From positions 1 to 64,000 of the forward strand of contig JBBQTD010000004.1 of NCBI GenBank assembly GCA_038234715.1: a stretch of 64,000 bases of DNA, written 5' to 3'. The stretch is from SZAS-103 sp038234715 (GTDB taxonomy: Bacteria > Pseudomonadota > Gammaproteobacteria > Xanthomonadales > Xanthomonadaceae). The position numbers and the translations under genes are program-made. A model generated the notes under the pieces. That model had not been told where the DNA came from, made no database searches, and saw only the letters and a program-made list of their open reading frames with translations. Shown piece after piece: positions 26,332 through 34,603 of the stretch. Position 1 is the stretch's first letter. Every line of letters starts with the position of its first letter.

Positions 26332-27018
26332 ATGAGCCTGTATCGAACCGGCGAACACCCGTGCGGCTACTATGTCGATCGGATCGCCCGCGACCTGGTG
26401 CTCGATCCGTACGACCCGGCCCTCGCCGAGGCCTATCCAACAGCACTCGCACAGGGATTCAGGCGTTCCGGCGGTCACGTGTACCGGCCCAACTGTCCGG
26501 CCTGCCGCGCCTGCGTGCCAGTGCGCCTGCGCGTACCGGAGTTCCGCCCGGACCGCAGCCAGCGCCGATGCCTGCGCGACAACGCCGACATCGACGCGCA
26601 GATGGTCGCGCCCATGCGCACCGACGCGATCTTCACGCTTTACCAGCGTTACCTCGGAGCGCGCCACGCCGGCGGCCCCATGGCCGAGACCGACGAGGAC
26701 GACTTCGACGGATTCGTGGCAAGCGCATGGAGTCCGACCCGTTTCATGCTGCTCCTGCGCGGCGACCAGGTGCTTGGCGTCGCGATCACGGATCTGCTGC
26801 CCGATGCGCTCTCGGCGGTCTACACGTTCTTCGAACCCGACCAGCGCGAGCGCGGGCTGGGTACGCTCGCGGTGCTGCGGCAGATCGACTTCGCGCAACG
26901 CAGCGGTCGCGATTTCCTGTACCTGGGCTACTGGATCGACAGCCATCCGAAGATGCATTACAAGGCGCGCTTCCAGCCGATGCAGCGTCTCTCGAAATCC
27001 GGCTGGCAGGACATGTGA
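26332..27018 (+). CDS. bpt: Aspartate/glutamate leucyltransferase Bpt
   Basis: This enzyme transfers leucine from Leu-tRNA to N-terminal Asp or Glu, marking proteins for ClpS/ClpAP degradation. The 228-residue product shows the family Cys cluster in CPACRACVPVRL, then the acetyltransferase-like core (YTFFEPDQRERGLGTLAVL and YLGYWIDSHPKMHYKARF). Start 26332 is chosen because earlier in-frame residues are not part of the family. A TACGAT box six bases before the ATG, without a ribosome-binding site, suggests leaderless translation. Confidence 0.92.
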   Translation: MSLYRTGEHPCGYYVDRIARDLVLDPYDPALAEAYPTALAQGFRRSGGHVYRPNCPACRACVPVRLRVPEFRPDRSQRRCLRDNADIDAQMVAPMRTDAIFTLYQRYLGARHAGGPMAETDEDDFDGFVASAWSPTRFMLLLRGDQVLGVAITDLLPDALSAVYTFFEPDQRERGLGTLAVLRQIDFAQRSGRDFLYLGYWIDSHPKMHYKARFQPMQRLSKSGWQDM

Positions 27019-27052
27019 CGCTTTGGCCCCCAGGGCGACGGGCTTTGGGGAG

Positions 27053-27457
27053 TCAATCCGGCTTGAACGTCGACGCATCCGCAACAGCCGGCGCAATCGC
27101 CGGTTCATGCGGTAACGGATCGCTGGTGGGCGATAGCGATGGCATGGCGCCACCCATGTGCAGCCTCTTGTCCACGGAAGGGCCGCGTCGATGGTGGAAA
27201 CCAAACACGTCATCGCTGTGCGTGGACACCACCATCTGCACCATGGCCGATGGAATCATCAACTGCAGCTCCACCTCGCGGCCATCGGCGGTGGTGCCTT
27301 GCAGCAACATTTCGAAGAACGCGCCGCCGCTGTCGATTTCGCGGCACACCACATGCGGGCCGTGCGGGCCATTGGTCAGATAGGGCTTGATCGGCTCGCC
27401 GAGCGCTTCGAGCGCTCCGGCATGGATGAAAACGGCAAACATGGTCTGGTCGCTCAC
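27053..27457 (-). CDS. Hypothetical cytoplasmic protein downstream of purT
   Basis: This 134-residue protein has no signal or membrane segment. It has conserved-looking features, including HVVCREIDSGGAFFEMLL and a Pro/Ala-rich tail from about residue 105. It lies 48 bases after purT on the same strand and may share its transcript, but no function follows from that. I do not recognise a named domain. Confidence 0.6.
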   Translation of the reverse strand: MSDQTMFAVFIHAGALEALGEPIKPYLTNGPHGPHVVCREIDSGGAFFEMLLQGTTADGREVELQLMIPSAMVQMVVSTHSDDVFGFHHRRGPSVDKRLHMGGAMPSLSPTSDPLPHEPAIAPAVADASTFKPD

Positions 27458-27505
27458 GACGGATTCCCCCTCCTGGATGAGTCTCGATGGACGCGTGCTG
27501 CTGGC

Positions 27506-28714
27506 CTATTCGTCGGCGACAAGTTTGACAGTCAGCGCCGCTGCGGACGCACGCGCCTCAGCGCGGGCATCGTCGATGGATTCGGCGCGCGCAAGCGTGA
27601 CCGCGACGCGACGATGCCCAGCGACGCGCGGTTTGCCGAACAGCCGCAACGCCGTGTCGGAAGCGACCAGGGCCGCATCCACATTGCCGAACACGGGTAC
27701 GCCATCGCCATGCGCAAGGACCGCGCACGATGCGGAGGGTCCGCGCTGTTCGATGTGCGGGATCGGCAACCCCAGGATCGCGCGCGCATGCAATGCAAAT
27801 TCCGAAAGATCCTGCGACACCAGCGTCACCAACCCGGTGTCGTGCGGTCGCGGAGAGACTTCCGAGAACCAGACGTCGTCGCCCTTCACGAACAGCTCCA
27901 CCCCGAACACGCCGCGGCCGCCAAGGTTGTCGGTCACTGCCTTCGCGATGTCCTGCGCCCGCGCAAGCGCCGTGGCCGACATCGGCTGCGGCTGCCAGCT
28001 CTCGCGATAGTCGCCATCGATCTGCAGGTGGCCGATCGGTTCACAGAAACTGGTGCCGTCGCGATGACGCACGGTCAACAGGGTGATTTCGTAGTCGAAC
28101 GCGATGAAGCTCTCGACGATCACCCGGCCCTGCCCCGCGCGACCGCCGCTTTGAGCGAACTCCCACGCAGGGTCGATGTCCTCGTGCGTGCGCAAGATAC
28201 TTTGGCCGTGCCCCGAACTCGACATGACCGGCTTCACCACGCAGGGAAGACCGATCGCCGCGACCGCGTCGCGATAGTCATCCAGAGTGCCGACGAAACG
28301 ATACCGCGAAGTTGGCAGCCCCAACGTCTCGGCCGCCAGCCTGCGGATGCCTTCGCGATCCATCGTCAGCTGCGTCGCGCGCGCAGTCGGGATCACGTGC
28401 AGGCCATGGTCCCGCTCGAGCTCGACCAGGGTCTGGGTGTGGATCGCCTCGATTTCGGGCACGACCAGGTGTGGACGCTCGCGCGCGATCAGATCGCGCA
28501 GTGCGGCCGGATCGAGCATGTTGAGCGTGTAGCTGCGGTGCGCGACCTGCATCGCCGGCGCATTGTCGTAACGATCGGCGGCGATGACTTCCACGCCAAA
28601 ACGCTGCAGCTCGATCGCCACTTCCTTGCCCAGCTCGCCCGATCCGAGCAACAGCACGCGAAATGCGCCCGGACTGAGCGGCGTGCCGATGGCGACAGTA
28701 CCGGTTGGCGTCAT
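27506..28714 (-). CDS. purT: Formate-dependent phosphoribosylglycinamide formyltransferase PurT
   Basis: This ATP-grasp enzyme of purine synthesis converts GAR, formate and ATP to formyl-GAR. The 402-residue product starts at 28714 after an AGGAAG ribosome-binding site. Visible features are the N-terminal nucleotide fold VLLLGSGELGKEVAIELQR, the ATP loop VVKPVMSSSGHGQS, and the metal-binding segment FGVELFVKGDDVWFSEVSPR with the conserved HDTGLVTL. It is full length compared with the E. coli protein of 392 residues. Confidence 0.96.
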   Translation of the reverse strand: MTPTGTVAIGTPLSPGAFRVLLLGSGELGKEVAIELQRFGVEVIAADRYDNAPAMQVAHRSYTLNMLDPAALRDLIARERPHLVVPEIEAIHTQTLVELERDHGLHVIPTARATQLTMDREGIRRLAAETLGLPTSRYRFVGTLDDYRDAVAAIGLPCVVKPVMSSSGHGQSILRTHEDIDPAWEFAQSGGRAGQGRVIVESFIAFDYEITLLTVRHRDGTSFCEPIGHLQIDGDYRESWQPQPMSATALARAQDIAKAVTDNLGGRGVFGVELFVKGDDVWFSEVSPRPHDTGLVTLVSQDLSEFALHARAILGLPIPHIEQRGPSASCAVLAHGDGVPVFGNVDAALVASDTALRLFGKPRVAGHRRVAVTLARAESIDDARAEARASAAALTVKLVADE

Positions 28715-28868
28715 GAAGTCTGCTTCCTGATGGGAGCGCCGCATTGTAGCGGCTTGCGGGAGGGGCTCCGGGCAGCCGCGGCTTCCGGGCCGCTCCCGAT
28801 CGGGTCGACATGTCAGGCGACCCTCGGACGGGTCGCGCCATGGTCGTTCCTGACCTCGCAACAATCTC

Positions 28869-28896
28869 TTGCAATTTGATATATCTTTGATATCTT
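28869..28896 (+). promoter_or_regulatory. Promoter and direct repeats before the SPFH gene
   Basis: An AT-rich island in an otherwise GC-rich region carries TTGCAA (28869-28874), 16 bases, then TATCTT (28891-28896), a plausible sigma-70 promoter. Two copies of TTTGATAT start at 28875 and 28886, exactly 11 bases apart, inside the spacer. This is a good shape for binding of a ribbon-helix-helix dimer pair such as the Arc-like protein encoded downstream, but that link is inference. Confidence 0.5.
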
Positions 28897-28928
28897 ATGC
28901 ACACCATGTGAAAAGCGGAGTTCGACCC

Positions 28929-29795
28929 ATGAAAGAGATCACCACCACCACGCAGTCCGGCATCCCGACCCTGCTCGTGATCCTTGTGCTGATGGTCGCC
29001 GACGCGGGCATGTTCATCTTTGGCGCCACCAATTCCAGCGTCCCGCTCATTGCCGGCGCGATGGTCGTCGGCGCGGTGCTGATGCTGTGCCTGGGCGGCT
29101 TCTTCAACATCGAACCGAACCAGGCCGCCGTGCTCAGCCTGTTCGGCAAGTACGTTGGCACCGCGCGCGAGCCCGGCCTGCGCTTCACCAATCCGTTCTA
29201 CTCCGCGCGCAAGGTCAGCCTGCGCGTGCGCAACTTCGAGAGCAGCAAGCTCAAGGTCAACGAGCTCGATGGCAGCCCGATCGAGATCGCCGCGGTGATC
29301 GTGTGGCAGGTCGTGGATTCGGCCGAAGCCGTCTACAACGTCGACGACTACGAGAGCTTCGTGCACATCCAGTCCGAATCGGCGTTGCGATCGATGGCCA
29401 CCAGCTATCCGTACGACCAGCACGAAGACCCAAAGCTGATTTCGCTGCGATCAAACCCCGTCGAGATCTCGCAGCACCTCAAGGAGCAGCTCGACGAACG
29501 CCTGACCACCGCCGGCGTCGACGTGATCGACGCGCGCATCAGCCATCTTGCTTACGCACCGGAGATCGCCGGCGCGATGTTGCAGCGGCAGCAGGCGAAC
29601 GCAGTGGTCGCGGCACGCACGCGGATCGTGTTCGGCGCGGTCAGCATGGTCGAGATGGCGCTCACCCAGCTCAAGGAAAAGGGCCTGGTCGAACTCGACG
29701 AGGAACGTCGCGCAACCATGGTCAGCAACCTGCTGGTGGTGCTGTGTTCCGAGCGTCCCGCGCAGCCGATCGTCAATGCCGGAAGCATCTATTGA
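28929..29795 (+). CDS. SPFH (band 7/stomatin-like) domain membrane protein
   Basis: This 288-residue protein has two hydrophobic segments near the N-terminus (about 11-50), then an SPFH domain containing FFNIEPNQAAVLSLFGKYVG and NPFYSARKVSLRVRNFE. A helical C-terminal region (GAMLQRQQANAVVAARTRI) follows. Such proteins assemble into membrane-bound oligomers that organise microdomains or hold proteases. It is followed by a 25-codon frame and a ribbon-helix-helix gene on the same strand. Confidence 0.85.
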   Translation: MKEITTTTQSGIPTLLVILVLMVADAGMFIFGATNSSVPLIAGAMVVGAVLMLCLGGFFNIEPNQAAVLSLFGKYVGTAREPGLRFTNPFYSARKVSLRVRNFESSKLKVNELDGSPIEIAAVIVWQVVDSAEAVYNVDDYESFVHIQSESALRSMATSYPYDQHEDPKLISLRSNPVEISQHLKEQLDERLTTAGVDVIDARISHLAYAPEIAGAMLQRQQANAVVAARTRIVFGAVSMVEMALTQLKEKGLVELDEERRATMVSNLLVVLCSERPAQPIVNAGSIY

Positions 29796-29836
29796 AGTGC
29801 AATGGTGCGTATCGGCCATCCAAGGAATCGACAGAC

Positions 29837-29914
29837 ATGTTTCCCACCACAATCCTGATCATCCTCATCGTCGCCATCGGCAGCGTATCGCACGCCCGGC
29901 GGCGCAAGCCCTGA
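29837..29914 (+). CDS. Possible 25-residue single-pass membrane peptide
   Basis: An ATG at 29837, ten bases after AAGGA, opens a frame of 25 codons: one hydrophobic helix (TTILIILIVAIGS) followed by a basic tail (HARRRKP). It fits exactly between the SPFH stop and the start of the Arc-like gene, which follows eight bases later. Size, topology and ribosome-binding site make it a credible small membrane protein, perhaps a partner of the SPFH protein. Too short to judge by composition alone. Confidence 0.45.
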   Translation: MFPTTILIILIVAIGSVSHARRRKP

Positions 29915-29921
29915 GCGCGGC

Positions 29922-30113
29922 ATGGCGGAGAAAAAAGCCTACCCGCTGCGCATCAACGCGGACGTGCTCGAGGCGCTGCAGCGCTGGTCGGACGACGAAT
30001 TGCGCTCAGTCAACGCGCAGATCGAATACGTCCTTCGCGATGCATTGCGCAGGGCCGGCCGCCTGAAGAAATCCGACGACGCCCTGGCAAGCCAAGACGA
30101 CAATCCAGACTGA
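29922..30113 (+). CDS. Arc-family ribbon-helix-helix DNA-binding protein
   Basis: This 63-residue protein has the Arc-like motif: a basic strand (AYPLRINADVLEALQRW) then a helix-turn-helix pair (SVNAQIEYVLRDALRRAG). It would bind DNA as a dimer. Position after the SPFH gene suggests it regulates that cluster; the paired TTTGATAT repeats at the promoter are candidate operators. No toxin gene is next to it, so an antitoxin role is not supported. Confidence 0.8.
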   Translation: MAEKKAYPLRINADVLEALQRWSDDELRSVNAQIEYVLRDALRRAGRLKKSDDALASQDDNPD

Positions 30114-30130
30114 CGACTAAGGACCACAAC

Positions 30131-30342
30131 GTGACCATTCCTCGTCCCCTTACCCTGATCTGTGCGGCGCTGCTGATCGCAGGCGCATCGGTGGCTTCGC
30201 CCGCAGTGCCACGCATTGCCCCAACCTGAGCCACCTGTTCGTGGCCGGCACAGGCCGCGGCAGCATCGCCGAATACAGCAGGCCAGCGCATGTCGACGCG
30301 CAGGTCATCGCCGACATCGCAGCATGGATCAAGGCGCGCTGA
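30131..30342 (+). pseudogene. Possible decayed exported protein gene (signal peptide, then frameshift)
   Basis: A GTG at 30131 begins a clear signal peptide (RPLTLICAALLIAGASVAS), but the frame stops after 32 codons. In a neighbouring frame a continuous stretch (HCPNLSHLFVAGTGRGS and onward to IADIAAWIKAR) reaches a stop at 30342. The ending resembles the last helix of class I cytochrome c, and HC/C residues occur, but no intact CxxCH haem site remains. I read it as an exported-protein gene reduced by deletion and frameshift; identity is uncertain. Confidence 0.35.
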
Positions 30343-30381
30343 ACCCATTCACCCCGCGTCATTCACATCGGAGACCATGCC

Positions 30382-30912
30382 GTGCCAAAGGACTTCCCAG
30401 TCGCCGAACCGCCCGGCAATCCACGTTTGCTGCTTGCGATCCTCATGGGTGTGCCAGTCTTGATCGCGGTCGCACTGATGGTCTTCGGCGTCGGCAATCG
30501 CCCGCTGTCGATCATTTTACCGGTGATGTTGGCGGGGCTGTTCGTCGCCATATTCTTCGGGCTTGGCCACATGATGGAGCGCCGCTCCATTGCACTCGAC
30601 AACGGCGTGCTGGATATAGGCGCAACGCTCTACCGCCGCCGGGTCCCGGTACACGAGATCGACCTGGACAAGGCCCGCGTGGTCGATCTTTCCGAACATG
30701 TCGAATGGCGCCCTTTCGTGAAGACCAACGGCTTCTCCCTGCCGGGCCTGCATGCCGGCTGGTTCCGCAGCCGCAACCTGACCAGCCTGTTCTGCCTGGT
30801 CACCAATCGCCAGCGCGTGCTGGTGCTACCACTGCGTGCCGGTGGGGCAGTGCTGCTGAGTGCGGAGAAGCCGACGGAATTGCTCAACGCGTTGCGCTCG
30901 CCGGGAACGTAG
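30382..30912 (+). CDS. Membrane protein with PH-like (bacterial PH) domain
   Basis: This 176-residue protein starts at a GTG. Two membrane helices (about 15-60) are followed by a cytoplasmic beta-rich domain containing ALDNGVLDIGATLYRRRVP, a pattern typical of bacterial PH-like membrane proteins. Function is unknown. It follows the decayed exported gene and precedes the large palindrome. Confidence 0.6.
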   Translation: MPKDFPVAEPPGNPRLLLAILMGVPVLIAVALMVFGVGNRPLSIILPVMLAGLFVAIFFGLGHMMERRSIALDNGVLDIGATLYRRRVPVHEIDLDKARVVDLSEHVEWRPFVKTNGFSLPGLHAGWFRSRNLTSLFCLVTNRQRVLVLPLRAGGAVLLSAEKPTELLNALRSPGT

Positions 30913-30974
30913 CTGCTGCGCTTGTCGAGCGGTACGATCGGCTTTCTGTTTTGTTTGCACTTGATGGCAGATCA

Positions 30975-31681
30975 AGAGCGTTCCGTCCGCTGCGCGGCCG
31001 GGTTCATCTTTCTTCCTTGTCGACTGCGCCGCAGGAGCGGCGCGAACGGCGAAGCCGGCCCGAAGGGCGAAGGGCAGGTAGCGCGGAGTAAAAAAGACGG
31101 AACCAGAAAGAAGACACCCCAGCTACGCGCCCTCCGCGCATCCATGCGCTGCGGGTGCGCGTGCGACGACGGGATTTTTCGACGGCACATCCGTGTACCG
31201 ACGAAAAACGCTGCGCATCCTGCGCACCGCCCTGCGGGTCTATCCGCCGCCGCCCGCCGCTCCACAGGGGGCCCGAACGGCAACGGGCATCGTGCCCTTG
31301 AAGCCGAGCAGAGCAATAGCGTGCGCTGCGCGCACGATTGTCGTTCCAAAAAGCTGGTCTGCTCCCGCTGCACGCGGTGCGACATGGCTAGCGGATCATC
31401 GCTTTGCATTGCTCATATCTGTCGCGGGCACGATGCCCGCCGCTCTTGGGGTCCCCTGCGTTGCGGTGCGTGGTGGCGGATCAGCCCGAAGGGTGGCCGA
31501 CACGATGTCGGCCATCGTTTCGTCGGCACACCGATGTGCCGTCGAAACGGCCCGACGCCATGCACGGACCTGCAGGACAGGAATTCCGGAAGGCGCAATT
31601 CCGGGGTGTCTTCTTTCTGGTTCCGTCTTTCTTGGACAAGCAAGAAAGATGAACCCAGCCGCCCCGCGGACGGAACGCTCT
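30975..31681. repeat. 0.7 kb imperfect palindrome: two inverted copies of one repeat
   Basis: The ends are exact inverted copies (agagcgttccgtccgc at 30975 and its complement at 31666-31681). Inside, 15 bp at 31000-31014 matches 31642-31656, and a 28-bp exact inverted match joins 31093-31120 with 31603-31630. The segment around 31177-31205 matches 31518-31547 with few differences. Similarity continues to the centre near 31300/31430. Thus two diverged copies of an approximately 330-bp repeat lie in opposite orientation. Frames within it, such as those reading MNPAAxRTERS from both arms, are shadows of the repeat. No gene is seen in 30913-31829. Confidence 0.8.
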
Positions 31682-31829
31682 GCTGTTGCTCCAACAGCCG
31701 AACCATGTCGTCCGCGATGCAGGAAGCACTTTTGCAGAGCAAAGCTGGTCATGGAAACAACCCCCATAGCGCCCGATAAAATCGATCAGCCCTAATACTA
31801 TTCCAGCACCCAATCTATACTCTCCCCAC

Positions 31830-32609
31830 ATGCGCCAACGCGAACAGCGGCTGATCAATACCGAACGCGTCGAGGCGATCCCCGCCTGGCTTGCGCGTGC
31901 GCGCGGAAACACCACGGCGCGCCGGCTTGCGCAGGCCGACTGGTTGTTGCGCCGCAAGTCCGATGGACGCTTCCTTGCGGCGGTCGATGGCGCGGCGTTG
32001 CAACCGCTCGACCCTGCAGCAATGACGGCGCACGCGGGAATTGGCGATGCGTTGCGCGCGCTCGCACGCGGATTCGGCAGCGCCGTCGCGCTCGACCTGC
32101 ATGCCCCGCCCTACGCCGCGCTCGGCATCGCCACCGACTACGGCGACGTGCACCAGCTCGCATCCGTGGACGAACCCGCCGAACTTGGCTACGCCGGACG
32201 CGACCGCTACCAACGTCCGCTGTGGCTGCTCGCGCCCGCCGCACGCGCATGGCAACGCATGCGCAGCGCCGCGGCGATCGATGGCGTGCATCTCGACGCG
32301 ATCTCCGGCTACCGCAGCCACGCATACCAGCTCGGCATCTTCGAACGCAAACTGCGCCGCGGGCAGACCGTGCGACAGATCCTTGGTGTCAACGCCGCAC
32401 CCGGCTACAGCGAACACCACTCCGGCCTCGCCATGGACATCGGCACGCGCGGCGAACCGCCCGCCGAGGAAACCTTTGAAGCAACCCCAGCGTTCAGTTG
32501 GCTCCTGCACCACGCCGGCGCATTCGGATTCATACTAAGCTACCCGCGCGACAACCCGCACGGCATCACCTACGAGCCGTGGCATTGGTGCTGGCAATCC
32601 AATGCCTGA
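31830..32609 (+). CDS. M15-family D-alanyl-D-alanine carboxypeptidase (VanY/DacB-like)
   Basis: This 259-residue zinc peptidase is predicted to trim the terminal D-Ala from peptidoglycan stem peptides. Its core shows AISGYRSHAYQ (substrate-binding region), then SEHHSGLAMDIG with the zinc His and Asp, and the final His in YEPWHWCWQ. No signal peptide is apparent, so a cytoplasmic role or a non-classical route is possible. A TATACT box eight bases before the ATG (31816-31821) suggests a leaderless mRNA. Confidence 0.85.
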   Translation: MRQREQRLINTERVEAIPAWLARARGNTTARRLAQADWLLRRKSDGRFLAAVDGAALQPLDPAAMTAHAGIGDALRALARGFGSAVALDLHAPPYAALGIATDYGDVHQLASVDEPAELGYAGRDRYQRPLWLLAPAARAWQRMRSAAAIDGVHLDAISGYRSHAYQLGIFERKLRRGQTVRQILGVNAAPGYSEHHSGLAMDIGTRGEPPAEETFEATPAFSWLLHHAGAFGFILSYPRDNPHGITYEPWHWCWQSNA

Positions 32610-32766
32610 AAGCACCTGCCTGGTGATCAACTGATGGAGCCGGGGAATGCCAACGGCCACGAATGGCAGGGTCGTTTCAAGGCACAGATCGCATCCCGCA
32701 CCGCCGAATTGTGGCGCGCCGGCAGCTGATGGCATCAGTAACCAGTCGCGGCCCATCCACGCGTTC

Positions 32767-33102
32767 ATGTTGTTCAACACCACGCCGATGTGACTTGTTG
32801 TTTCGACGATGTTGTTCAACATCGTGTCGATGTGACTCATCGTTGTGGCGATGATATTCAACACAGCACCGATGTGATCCTTCCTTGCGGCGATGTTGTT
32901 CAACGCAGCACCGATGTGATCCATCCTTGCGGCGATGTTGTTCAACCCGGCACCGATGTGATCCATCCCTGCGGCGATGTTGTTCAACACAGCACCGATG
33001 TGATCCATCCTTGCGGCGACGATGTTCATCATTGCGCCAAAGTGATCCATCCGGGCGGCGCTGGTATGCAACGCGACTCCAGTGTTTCCCATCGCTTCGA
33101 CA
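32767..33102. repeat. 42-bp tandem repeat array, 8 units (each two 21-bp halves)
   Basis: Units start at 32767, 32809, 32851, 32893, 32935, 32977, 33019 and 33061 with exact 42-bp spacing. The central four are nearly identical and the edges are diverged. On the minus strand each unit would read two heptapeptides, MDHIGAx and LNNIAAR, showing a 21-bp sub-period. All frames can be open because the unit is a multiple of three. I consider it non-coding: there is no credible start, and the plus frame runs straight into the cyclase gene. Nothing else is seen in 32610-33341. Confidence 0.85.
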
Positions 33103-33341
33103 TCGTGATGCAACAGGCGGCCGAGTCTTCCTACGCTCCGACGCTCCCTTCCGGCATGGCGGCCGTGTTCCAGGTCGATGCTGCCGCGACGGACATGCCC
33201 GAGGCGCGTCTTCCAACCCGCGCGGAAACGCTGCCCGTCCTGGGCGCGAATCGTCGAAAAAACGCCGCGGGCAAGCCACGCAAATCCGCTGCGGTACACT
33301 TGCACGGAGCGACGCGGACATCCGTCCGTCCGGAGCCATCG

Positions 33342-34310
33342 ATGCTGATCCCCGCCACGCCAGGCAACGAACGCGGTCGTCTGGCTGCATTGCGCGCGCT
33401 CAATATCCTGGATACGGAGCCCGAGGAGCGGTTCGATCGGCTGACGCGGCTCGCGCGGCGCTTGTTTGGCGTACCGATCGCGCTGGTCAGCCTGGTGGAT
33501 GCGAACCGCCAGTGGTTCAAGTCGTGCATCGGCCTGCCGTTGCGCGAGACGTCGCGCGACATTTCCTTTTGCGGCCACGCGATCCTTGGCGACGACATCT
33601 TCACGATCTCCGATGCGCTGAACGACGCGCGCTTCCAGGACAATCCGCTGGTGACCGAGGAACCGCACATCCGCTTCTACGCTGGTTGCCCGCTGCGCGG
33701 TCCCACTGGCAGTGTGGTCGGCACGCTATGCCTGATCGACGACAAGCCGCGCGAGCTGAGCGACGACGAACGCGACCTGCTGCACGACCTTGCGCGCATG
33801 GCCGAACAGGAACTCGCGGCCGTGCACATGGCGACCATGGACGAGCTGACCCAGCTCTCGAACCGACGCGGCTTCGCCGCGCTCGCGCAGCATGCGTTGC
33901 ACCTGTGCCATCGCATGCACAAGCCCGCCGCGCTGCTGTTCTTCGACCTGGACGGCTTCAAGCAGATCAACGACACGCACGGGCACGCCGAAGGCGATCG
34001 CGCGCTGGCAGCGTTCGCCGAATCGCTGCGCACCGCATTCCGCGACAGCGACGTCATCGGCCGCCTGGGTGGCGACGAGTTCGTGGCGCTTTTGACAGAT
34101 TCGACAACCGAAGAAACACGGATCGCCACGACCCGCCTGCGCGAACTGGTCGACCGCCACAACGCGGGCGCCGGGGTCGGTTACGCGGTCCGTTACAGCG
34201 TCGGCGAGATCGCCTACGAAAGCACGCGCGATCCATCCATCGCCACCCTGCTGGCTGAAGCAGATGCTGCGATGTACGCGCACAAGCAGGCGTCCAAGAC
34301 GTTGACGTGA
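33342..34310 (+). CDS. Diguanylate cyclase with N-terminal GAF domain
   Basis: This 322-residue cytoplasmic enzyme is predicted to make cyclic di-GMP from two GTP. A GAF sensor (about 15-160, with DANRQWFKSCIGLP and RFYAGCPLRGPTG) precedes the GGDEF domain (about 165-320). The active site is GRLGGDEF, and RDSD five residues earlier is the product-inhibition I-site. The open frame continues upstream through the 42-bp array; the ATG at 33342 begins where family similarity begins (PGNERGRLAALRALNILDT). Confidence 0.9.
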   Translation: MLIPATPGNERGRLAALRALNILDTEPEERFDRLTRLARRLFGVPIALVSLVDANRQWFKSCIGLPLRETSRDISFCGHAILGDDIFTISDALNDARFQDNPLVTEEPHIRFYAGCPLRGPTGSVVGTLCLIDDKPRELSDDERDLLHDLARMAEQELAAVHMATMDELTQLSNRRGFAALAQHALHLCHRMHKPAALLFFDLDGFKQINDTHGHAEGDRALAAFAESLRTAFRDSDVIGRLGGDEFVALLTDSTTEETRIATTRLRELVDRHNAGAGVGYAVRYSVGEIAYESTRDPSIATLLAEADAAMYAHKQASKTLT

Positions 34311-34603
34311 ACCAATTCAGTTGCAGACCAGCTTGCCAGGCATGGACAACAGTCCAGGCGGACAAGGCCTGGCGATTTCCCTCGAGAGATCGGCCGCCTC
34401 GGTGCCGATGCAGTGTGTCGCTCGGTATGATGCCCACGTGAAAACGCAAGCACGCTATCGGCGGCGCCAACGATTGCTGACGCCTGGAAGCACCTGTTTG
34501 ATCCCGACAAACCCTGCAGCCGTGGTCGCAACGCTCTACCGCCCGACGGGCCGCCTGGCGACTATCGCTGCAGCGCTGGCAATCGCTTGCACACGCGCAC
34601 CGC

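Noticed and set aside
29922..30113. Antitoxin of a toxin-antitoxin pair
   Set aside because: The ribbon-helix-helix protein has no adjacent toxin-like gene; the neighbours are an SPFH gene and a decayed exported-protein gene.
30922..31795. Several overlapping Arg/Cys-rich open frames between the PH-domain gene and the M15 peptidase
   Set aside because: They are translations of the inverted repeat arms, with the same peptide appearing from both strands.
32767..33102. CRISPR array
   Set aside because: The units are contiguous with no unique spacers, and no cas genes are present.
32790..33341. N-terminal extension of the GAF-GGDEF cyclase through the 42-bp array
   Set aside because: The frame is open only because the repeat is a multiple of three; family similarity begins at the ATG at 33342.
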